Origin: Saprospiraceae bacterium | GTDB lineage: Bacteria > Bacteroidota > Bacteroidia > Chitinophagales > Saprospiraceae | Reading direction: 5' to 3' | Length of the DNA: 37,840 nt | NCBI GenBank assembly: GCA_021739645.1 | Contig: JAIPBL010000060.1 | Span: 1 to 37,840 of the forward strand | Shown: one piece after another, positions 32,037 through 37,840 of the stretch | How the letters are laid out: every line of letters begins with the position of its first letter | Numbering within the stretch: position 1 is the first letter of the stretch | Notes under the pieces: model-generated | What the model was told of the DNA's origin: nothing | The model's input: only the letters and a program-made list of their open reading frames with translations | Databases searched by the model: none | Position numbers and translations under genes: made by a program

Positions 32037-34523
32037 ATGCAAAAGTTACTTCTGGCAGGTATCGCCCTGCTGTTTTCCACCTTCCTTTTTTCACAAAAAA
32101 TCACGGGTAAAATCACCGATGCCGAGGGCGTTCCTTTGCCCAGTGCTACCGTGCTACTGCTCGAAACTCGGCAGGGAGCTATCGCTGATGAGCAGGGAAA
32201 TTTTGAGCTTTCACCTTTAAAGCCAGGTGTTTACACCCTACGAGTCAGCTTCGTTGGCTTCGAACAGGTGACACAAACCGTGGAGACACCGAGTCTCGAA
32301 CCGCTCAAAATTGCCCTGGAACCCTCCGCAAACCTGCTCCAAACCCTGACGGTAACGGCGGTGCGGGCAGGGGGGAAATCGCCCTTCACCTACACCAATA
32401 TCAGTGGTGAAACGCTCCAAACCCGCAACCTCGGCCAAGACGTGCCCTACCTCCTCGACGCCACACCCTCGGTCGTGGCGACGAGCGATGCCGGGGCGGG
32501 TATCGGCTACACGGGCATTCGTATCCGGGGAACGGACGCCAGCCGCATCAACGTGACCATCAACGGTGTGCCGCTCAACGATGCAGAGTCGCAGGGCGTC
32601 TTTTGGGTGGATTTGCCGGATGTGGCGGCCTCCACCGAAAGCATCCAAATCCAGCGGGGCGTGGGCACTTCGACCAATGGGGGCGGGGCGTTCGGTGCTT
32701 CTATCAACTTGAATACCAATGAGTTGCAGGCTGAACCTTATGCCGAGGTTTCAGGCACTGCCGGTTCGTTCAACACTCAGAAAGTAAGCTTGAAACTCGG
32801 TTCAGGGTTGATAGGAAAGGACGCAAAGTCGCTCAAAACAGGTTTCACCGTGGACGCTCGTGGCAGCCTCGTCAACTCCGATGGGTACATTGACCGGGCA
32901 AGTTCGAAGCTGCGTTCGGCCTACTTTTCGCCCGCTTTTATTGGTAAAAAATTCACGCTGCGGGGCATCTTGCTGCACGGCGACGAGCGGACTTATCAGG
33001 CGTGGTACGGCCTTCCGGCACAGTACATCGGCATTGACTCGCTGCGCACCTACAACCCCGCTGGCACGGAATCAGGAGGGAAGCCGTATGAAAACCAAGT
33101 GGACGACTACCGCCAGACACATACGCAACTCATTTACAATCAGGAACTTAACCGCAATTGGCATTTCAATTTGACGGGGCATTACACGAGGGGGATTGGG
33201 TTTTATGAGGAGTACAAAGCGAACCAGCACAACTCAGATTATGGGTGGATACTGCCGAACGGGGTTAACCACCTCATACATTTGATACGCCGCCGCTGGC
33301 TCGACAACCATTTTTTTGGTGGCGTTGGCTCCGCTAATTTCACAAGCAACGACAAGCGGATGGAGGCCACGATTGGTGTGGCAGTAAACCGCTACCTCGG
33401 CAATCACTATGGTACCGTCGTTGATATTATTCAAACGGAATACACCTTTCCTCCCGGTCACCGTTATTACGACGGAGTTGGTGAAAAGACTGATGCCAGC
33501 GCTTTTTTGAAACTGCAATATGGCCTGACAAATCGGTGCAACATCTTCCTCGACTTCCAGGGCCGTGGGGTAGATTATTACGCAACGAACGATCAACCCT
33601 ACGTGGTAAACGGCCCGATTTACAATATCCATACCGCCAACTATCGGTTCTTCAACCCCAAGGCGGGGCTTTTTTACGAAGCCAACAAAAACACCTCGCT
33701 CTACGCCTCCTTCGCCGTGGCACAGAAAGAGCCAAACCGGGACGATTTCACAGATGCGCCCCGTGACCGGACACCAAAGCCAGAGCGGCTTTTCAACACG
33801 GAAGCTGGACTGAATTACAAGGCGGAGAAAGGCGCTTTTGGCCTCAATTTTTACCACATGTACTACCGTAACCAATTGGTGCTAACGGGCAATATCAACG
33901 ACACCGGGGCACCCATCCGCATCAACGTGCCGAGCAGCTACCGCATGGGCGTGGAACTGACAGGGAAAACTTGGCTAAGTCAGCACTTTGTCGCTGACGC
34001 AAATGCCACGTTCAGCAGGAACAAAATCAAGGAGTTTACGGAGTTCGTGGACAACTGGGACACGGGCGGGCAAGGCGCTCGGCTCCAGCGTTCCAGCAGC
34101 ATCGCCCTTTCCCCAAGCGTGGTGGCCTTCGGCAGGCTGACTTGGGGTGCTTCGCAAAGTTTTGTCAAGGACGGCTTGGGGCTGTCCATTGCGCTGGCTG
34201 GCAAGCACGTGGGCAAGCAGTTCATTGACAACACCTCCAACGAAAACACGGTGTTGGATGCTTATGCCACCTTGGAAGCACAGTTGCGGTACGTCGTTCG
34301 ACCCAATTTTTGCAGGGAACTAAGTTTCAATTTGTTGGTGCAAAACCTGCTCAACGCCCGCTATTCTTCCAACGCCTGGACGTACCGTTTTTATGCACAG
34401 AGTGATTTTGGCCAAACCAGTGACCCTTATGTTAGGCGAGAATCTGGCAATTACTACAACATGACAGGTTACTACCCACAGGCTGGCCGCAACTTTTTGT
34501 TGGGGGTGACGGTACGGTTTTGA
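32037..34523 (+). CDS. TonB-dependent outer-membrane receptor, probably for thiamine
   Basis: 828 residues from ATG 32037, which gives the signal peptide MQKLLLAGIALLFSTFLFSQ; the frame opens at 31974 but that part lies in the riboswitch leader. About 21-95 is a carboxypeptidase-regulatory-like domain (KITGKITDAEGVPLPSATVLLLE). About 105-230 is the plug (NLGQDVPYLLDATPSVV, GIRIRGTDASRINVTINGVPLND). The rest is the 22-strand barrel ending in GRNFLLGVTVRF. It should import a scarce ligand with TonB energy. The TPP riboswitch in front makes thiamine, or a thiamine phosphate or precursor, the likely substrate, as for other riboswitch-linked receptors in Bacteroidota. Confidence 0.93.
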   Translation: MQKLLLAGIALLFSTFLFSQKITGKITDAEGVPLPSATVLLLETRQGAIADEQGNFELSPLKPGVYTLRVSFVGFEQVTQTVETPSLEPLKIALEPSANLLQTLTVTAVRAGGKSPFTYTNISGETLQTRNLGQDVPYLLDATPSVVATSDAGAGIGYTGIRIRGTDASRINVTINGVPLNDAESQGVFWVDLPDVAASTESIQIQRGVGTSTNGGGAFGASINLNTNELQAEPYAEVSGTAGSFNTQKVSLKLGSGLIGKDAKSLKTGFTVDARGSLVNSDGYIDRASSKLRSAYFSPAFIGKKFTLRGILLHGDERTYQAWYGLPAQYIGIDSLRTYNPAGTESGGKPYENQVDDYRQTHTQLIYNQELNRNWHFNLTGHYTRGIGFYEEYKANQHNSDYGWILPNGVNHLIHLIRRRWLDNHFFGGVGSANFTSNDKRMEATIGVAVNRYLGNHYGTVVDIIQTEYTFPPGHRYYDGVGEKTDASAFLKLQYGLTNRCNIFLDFQGRGVDYYATNDQPYVVNGPIYNIHTANYRFFNPKAGLFYEANKNTSLYASFAVAQKEPNRDDFTDAPRDRTPKPERLFNTEAGLNYKAEKGAFGLNFYHMYYRNQLVLTGNINDTGAPIRINVPSSYRMGVELTGKTWLSQHFVADANATFSRNKIKEFTEFVDNWDTGGQGARLQRSSSIALSPSVVAFGRLTWGASQSFVKDGLGLSIALAGKHVGKQFIDNTSNENTVLDAYATLEAQLRYVVRPNFCRELSFNLLVQNLLNARYSSNAWTYRFYAQSDFGQTSDPYVRRESGNYYNMTGYYPQAGRNFLLGVTVRF

Positions 34524-34550
34524 TTTTTAAAAAATGATGACGTAAATTTT

Positions 34551-35117
34551 ATGACAAACAACCAGCACCTCTTGGCCATGCTGGAACGGCATGAGCCGAC
34601 ATTCAAGGAAGAGCTGAAATTCCGGTACGACACCTTCAATTTCGTCAAGGAAAACCTGGATTTTTGGCAGCGCTCCAACCTCGCCGGGCACATCACCGGC
34701 TCTGCGTGGGTGCTCAGTCCCGATGGCGAAAGCGTCCTGCTCATCCACCACAAAAAGCTCGACCGATGGCTTCAACCCGGTGGGCATGTGGACGAAACGG
34801 ATGCATCAGCGGCTGACACGGCATTGCGGGAGGCGACGGAGGAATGTGGCTTGAGTGGTTTGACGCTGCTCTCGTCCCGCTTTTTCGATGTGGACGTGCA
34901 CGAAATCCCGGAGCGGGGGCACGAACCAACCCATTTTCACTACGACCTCCGCTTTGCTTTCCGGGCTGCGAGCATGGATTTTGACGCCAATTCTTTAGAG
35001 GTGAAAAACATCCGTTGGGTGCCGCTGGCCGAGTTGATTGCCGAAGGCACGGAACAATCCATCCGGCGCATGGCGCTGAAGTCGGTAGAAGGAAACCACA
35101 TATTCAGCGGATTTTAG
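34551..35117 (+). CDS. Nudix hydrolase
   Basis: 188 residues. The Nudix region is GGHVDETDASAADTALREATEECGLSGL: the catalytic REATEE-x-GL half is intact, while the first Glu of the canonical G-x5-E spacing appears as Asp. It hydrolyses a nucleoside-diphosphate-X type bond. It follows the TonB receptor by 27 bases with no terminator, so it is probably under the same TPP riboswitch. Some Nudix enzymes (E. coli NudJ) cleave TPP or HMP-PP, so a thiamine salvage role is a reasonable guess. A general housekeeping hydrolase is the alternative. Confidence 0.88.
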   Translation: MTNNQHLLAMLERHEPTFKEELKFRYDTFNFVKENLDFWQRSNLAGHITGSAWVLSPDGESVLLIHHKKLDRWLQPGGHVDETDASAADTALREATEECGLSGLTLLSSRFFDVDVHEIPERGHEPTHFHYDLRFAFRAASMDFDANSLEVKNIRWVPLAELIAEGTEQSIRRMALKSVEGNHIFSGF

Positions 35118-35131
35118 CGTGACTTTCAACT

Positions 35132-35155
35132 TGTTAAGGCAGTTTTGCGTTAACA
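35132..35155 (+). terminator. Stem-loop after the Nudix gene
   Basis: TGTTAAGGCA (35132-35141) pairs with TGCGTTAACA (35146-35155) at 9 of 10 positions around GTTT, 15 bases after the stop. There is no T tract, so it is a possible rather than certain terminator. Confidence 0.45.
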
Positions 35156-35169
35156 GCAACCGTAGCCCC

Positions 35170-35204
35170 AACTCGAAACTCGAAACTCATAACTCACAAC
35201 TAGA
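35170..35204 (+). repeat. Five tandem heptamers (AACTCGA type) before the ABC ATPase gene
   Basis: Units in order are AACTCGA, AACTCGA, AACTCAT, AACTCAC and AACTAGA, ending 2 bases before the ATG at 35207. They fill the place of the ribosome-binding region. Similar to cyanobacterial STRR-type heptamers in unit size; a change in copy number would alter the leader length. Confidence 0.85.
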
Positions 35205-35206
35205 AA

Positions 35207-35866
35207 ATGTTAGAAGTCCAACAGCTCACGAAAACTTATGAATCAGGCAGCAAATCGCTGACCGTGCTTGAAGACGTCAGCTTCACGCTGGAAGCAGGGC
35301 AGACCTTTGCCATCGTTGGCCCATCGGGTAGCGGCAAGACGACCCTGCTCGGCCTCTGCGCTGGTCTCGACCGCTCCAGCAGCGGCTCCGTCACGCTCAA
35401 CGGCATCCGTCTCGACGACCTCGACGAGGACGAACGGGCAGCAGTGCGCAGCCAGCACGTGGGCTTTGTTTTTCAAAACTTCCAACTCATACCCACCCTC
35501 ACCGCCCTCGAAAACGTGATGGTGCCCATGGAACTGCAAGGCCAGAAAGGCGCTGCCAAAAAAGCGATGGAACTACTCGACCGGGTGGGCCTCGCCGACC
35601 GAAGCCACCACTACCCAGCGCAGCTTTCCGGCGGGGAGCAGCAGCGGGTGGCACTGGCACGGGCATTCAGCAACAGCCCCAAAATCCTCTTCGCCGACGA
35701 GCCGACCGGCAACCTCGACCCCGAAACCCACGATGTGGTGGAGCGCTTGCTCTTCGAACTGAACCGGGAGGCTGGCACCACGCTCGTGCTCGTCACCCAC
35801 GACCACGAATTGGCGGCCAAAACACAGCGGATTCTGCGGCTAAAAGGGGGCAAGGCGGTCAATTAA
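35207..35866 (+). CDS. LolD/YbbA-type ABC transporter ATP-binding protein
   Basis: 219 residues with all ABC motifs: Walker A GPSGSGKTT, Q-loop in VFQNFQLIPTLTALENV, signature LSGGEQQRVALARA, Walker B ILFADEPTGNLD and H-loop VTHDHEL. The ENVMVPMEL segment after the Q-loop places it in the MacB/LolD/YbbA branch, which works with FtsX-type permeases for lipoproteins or peptide export rather than import. No permease gene lies on either side in this window, so its partner must be elsewhere. It is flanked by tandem heptamer repeats on both sides. Confidence 0.92.
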   Translation: MLEVQQLTKTYESGSKSLTVLEDVSFTLEAGQTFAIVGPSGSGKTTLLGLCAGLDRSSSGSVTLNGIRLDDLDEDERAAVRSQHVGFVFQNFQLIPTLTALENVMVPMELQGQKGAAKKAMELLDRVGLADRSHHYPAQLSGGEQQRVALARAFSNSPKILFADEPTGNLDPETHDVVERLLFELNREAGTTLVLVTHDHELAAKTQRILRLKGGKAVN

Positions 35867-35871
35867 GTTCG

Positions 35872-35900
35872 CAGTCCGACAGTGGGCAGTTGGCAGTCAG
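35872..35900 (+). repeat. Tandem CAGT-heptamers after the ABC ATPase gene
   Basis: CAGTCCGA, CAGTGGG, CAGTTGG and CAGTCAG follow one another directly after the stop codon. They differ from the unit before the gene but have the same 7-base period. Confidence 0.6.
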
Positions 35901-36023
35901 TTGCTGCTACAACCTCATTGACTGCCGAGCGCAATTGTTTTTACACCTATTTTCCATTATTTTTGCTGGCAATTTGAAGCAAAACCTGTTTCAGTCTTCC
36001 TTTTTCAAATTAAAAATTCAACC

Positions 36024-37406
36024 ATGAAGTCTTTGGCCTTTACGTTTTTAACTGCGCTGTTCGCAACGGTTTTCCTCTCGTTTATTTCGCCAGCGGCGGA
36101 AAAAGAGGTTGTGCTCACTTGCAACGTGAACGCCTGTGACAAAATCGACTCCATTTACCTCTACGAGTTCAACGGTATCAATTTCAAAAAAGCCAGTACT
36201 GCCCCAACCACCGACTGGGCGACTTATAAGTTCAAGATGCCCGCCTCCACGCCCCGTTTCTACTACGTCGGGCTGGATGCAGCGAACATGAAGCCCATCA
36301 TCCTCGGCACGGAAAACAACCTGACGCTGAACGGGACTTGTGCCCAGTTTCAAGGTGCACAACTGCCCGACTCCGACCTCAACAAGGATTACGAATTGGT
36401 GAAAAACCGGTTGAACATCGACAAAAGTGAGTTCAGCTCCTTGCTCCAACAGATGCAGGCTGCCGACCGCTCTGGCAATGTGGACATGACGAACGCTGTC
36501 ATCCTGAAAATTGCCGACCTCGATAAGCGCCGTCTGAACTACCTCGATTCTCTGAAAAAAACAAACCCCTACCTCCACAAAGTAGCTGCCATCAATACCT
36601 ACGTCAGCTACCAGATTCACGGCAATGCCGACATGACGGAGCTGGAGTATTTTGCCACTAAATACTTCCAGTTTGTGGATTGGAAAGATGTCGATTACAA
36701 TTACATGCCTTGGGTTTTTGAGCAAATGAAAAGCTATACCCAAACGCTTTCCAGTGTAGGTTTTCCAGAAGGTGTACAGAAAGATTTTATGGATAAAATG
36801 CTGGCGCAGATACCCTCCAACAGCCGCACCTACATGCTGGCGATGGGCGGCATCATCAATGGCCTGCAAGCTGCCAAAAGCCCGCTGCTCGGTAACTATG
36901 CCCAGCGCTACCTCGAAAAATACCAAAAGACAGAACCGGAGGCCGCCGCTCAGGTCGCCCAGTTGTTGAAGATGTCCGGCAGCTTTGTCAACGGTGGCGA
37001 GGCACCCGACTTCACGATGAACGACACCGAAGGCAACCCCGTCAAGCTCTCCGATTTTAGGGGGAAAGTGATGTTGGTGGACTTCTGGGCAAGCTGGTGC
37101 GGCCCCTGCCGCCGGGAGAATCCACACGTCGTGGAACTGTACAACCATTATCACAAAAAGGGCTTTGACGTGCTCGGTGTCAGCCTCGATAAATCGAAAG
37201 AACCTTGGTTGAAAGCTATCAAGGACGACGGACTAGTCTGGAACCACGTCTCCGACCTGAAATATTGGAGCAACGCAGCAGCCCAACTCTATGGTGTCAC
37301 CTCCATACCCCACACGGTGCTGGTGGGCAAAGACGGAAAAATTATCGCCCGAAACCTGCGGGGCGAACAACTGACGGCGAAGTTGAAGGAGATTTTGGGG
37401 GAGTGA
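36024..37406 (+). CDS. TlpA/ResA-like thioredoxin-fold protein with DUF4369-like N-terminus
   Basis: 460 residues. Signal peptide about 1-25 (TFLTALFATVFLSFISPAAE). About 26-110 is a beta-rich domain like those found before Bacteroidota TlpA proteins, and 115-320 is helical. The C-terminal ~140 residues are an AhpC/TSA-type thioredoxin domain: APDFTMNDTEGNPVKLSDFRGKVMLVDFWASWCGPC, with active-site Cys359 and Cys362, and cis-Pro loop VTSIPHTVLV. It probably reduces disulfides in the periplasm, for example for cytochrome c maturation or repair. It appears monocistronic. Confidence 0.93.
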   Translation: MKSLAFTFLTALFATVFLSFISPAAEKEVVLTCNVNACDKIDSIYLYEFNGINFKKASTAPTTDWATYKFKMPASTPRFYYVGLDAANMKPIILGTENNLTLNGTCAQFQGAQLPDSDLNKDYELVKNRLNIDKSEFSSLLQQMQAADRSGNVDMTNAVILKIADLDKRRLNYLDSLKKTNPYLHKVAAINTYVSYQIHGNADMTELEYFATKYFQFVDWKDVDYNYMPWVFEQMKSYTQTLSSVGFPEGVQKDFMDKMLAQIPSNSRTYMLAMGGIINGLQAAKSPLLGNYAQRYLEKYQKTEPEAAAQVAQLLKMSGSFVNGGEAPDFTMNDTEGNPVKLSDFRGKVMLVDFWASWCGPCRRENPHVVELYNHYHKKGFDVLGVSLDKSKEPWLKAIKDDGLVWNHVSDLKYWSNAAAQLYGVTSIPHTVLVGKDGKIIARNLRGEQLTAKLKEILGE

Positions 37407-37703
37407 AAGCTCTCTGTTTGATTGCCGACTATTTTGTGTTAAATTTTGTGGTGCTTCTTGGTGGTTTTAAAAATTCCCGCTACTATTGCCTAATAGTAGT
37501 AATTTAAGTATGATGTAAGCCCAAACCACTGGCGGTGTGTGCACACACTGCCCAAGATAAACACGAATACACACGTTACTTTAACAGCCGAACCCCGACG
37601 ACCAACGATATAGTCTTCCCTGACTCCTACCTACTTGTTCCTGCCGAGTTAATCTTTATTTTTTCCTCACTTTTAAATGTTTCACAACATGAAAAAGACT
37701 TTT
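37407..37703 (+). other. Non-coding tail region with palindrome and a start codon cut by the IS
   Basis: No long open frame. GGC-G-GTGTGTGCACACAC-T-GCC at 37531-37552 is a 22-base palindrome with one mismatched pair (perfect over the central 14). At 37689 an ATG begins MKKTF, typical of a signal-peptide gene start, and the IS-like repeat begins at the next codon, so a downstream gene may be interrupted there. Confidence 0.4.
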
Positions 37704-37839
37704 AGAGTATGTTTTGAAATCCAAAAGAGGATTTTTGAAAAATTGACAATCGGTTGAAGAATGGGAATTGGCCGAGTAATTTGTGGTTGCAAAATCATCA
37801 ATTACTATGGTCAAAGTCAAACTCCCTTTCAGGCGTCAG
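37704..37839. repeat. Right copy of 136-bp terminal inverted repeat (probable IS end)
   Basis: Exact reverse complement of 1-136. Here the element reads into the window edge on the plus strand, beginning at about GAGTATG (37705). An ATG at 37807 opens MVKVKLPFRRQ and stays open to the end, a possible transposase N-terminus. Confidence 0.85.
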
Positions 37840-37840
37840 C

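Noticed and set aside
36048-37154. 368-codon minus-strand open frame under the TlpA-like gene
   Set aside because: Antisense shadow; the plus strand has a signal peptide and WCGPC.

Overview
The window looks like Bacteroidota DNA, most likely from the Saprospiria (Haliscomenobacter/Lewinella-like). The evidence is two proteins with type IX secretion (T9SS) sorting tails, SprB-type adhesin repeats, a TonB receptor with an N-terminal carboxypeptidase-regulatory-like domain, promoters of the TAnnTTTG type, and weak Shine-Dalgarno sequences. Both ends carry the same 136 bp in opposite orientation (1-136 and 37704-37839). These are probably the ends of two copies of one insertion sequence, so the piece is either a contig broken at repeats or the inside of a composite element.

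Layout. (1) 159-3433: a small His-rich exported protein, two small membrane proteins and a kelch-like T9SS cargo. (2) 3498-10652: a TetR-controlled tripartite RND efflux operon (tetR, lipoprotein, cupin, TolC-type channel, adaptor, AcrB-type pump), with two large palindromic structures between its genes. (3) 10742-11969: DUF2141 protein, membrane protein and a second copy of the cupin, carrying a leftover of the lipoprotein gene tail. (4) 12173-14094: ECF sigma factor coupled to a protein with an inner-membrane helix and a beta-barrel-like C-terminus. (5) 14103-14422: a scar made of an IS30-type transposase tail and a cytochrome-c tail. (6) 14524-21460: a heavy-metal RND (Czc/Cus-type) cluster of His-rich protein, CzcA, CzcC and CzcB, split by an oppositely oriented Uma2 gene. 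(7) 21471-26689: a sulfur (persulfide/thiosulfate) module of DUF3365 heme lipoprotein, rhodanese lipoprotein, two half-size YeeE/YedE transporters, Crp/Fnr regulator, persulfide-dioxygenase/rhodanese fusion, a candidate small RNA and a cytoplasmic rhodanese. (8) 26770-31590 (minus): a 1606-residue T9SS adhesin with a CxxCH motif. (9) 31818-35117: TPP riboswitch, TonB-dependent receptor (probably for thiamine) and a Nudix hydrolase. (10) 35207-37406: an orphan LolD-type ABC ATPase and a TlpA-like thioredoxin.

How the parts fit together. The window is mainly an envelope stress, efflux and sulfur-detoxification island. The most interesting signal is regulatory. A 14-base pattern RTGAY-N4-RTCAY occurs upstream of four transcription units. 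At three of them (159, 1283, 21471) its centre lies 36.5-37.5 bases before the last G of a -7 element, the class II activator position, and a normal -33 element is missing or badly spaced. The Crp/Fnr protein encoded at 23948, which has an adjacent cysteine pair, is the obvious candidate regulator. It would link the His-rich protein unit, the small membrane/T9SS unit and the sulfur module in one regulon. Intergenic spacers are unusually rich in inverted repeats and short tandem units. All functional calls come from reading translated sequence and motifs by eye; no database search was possible.
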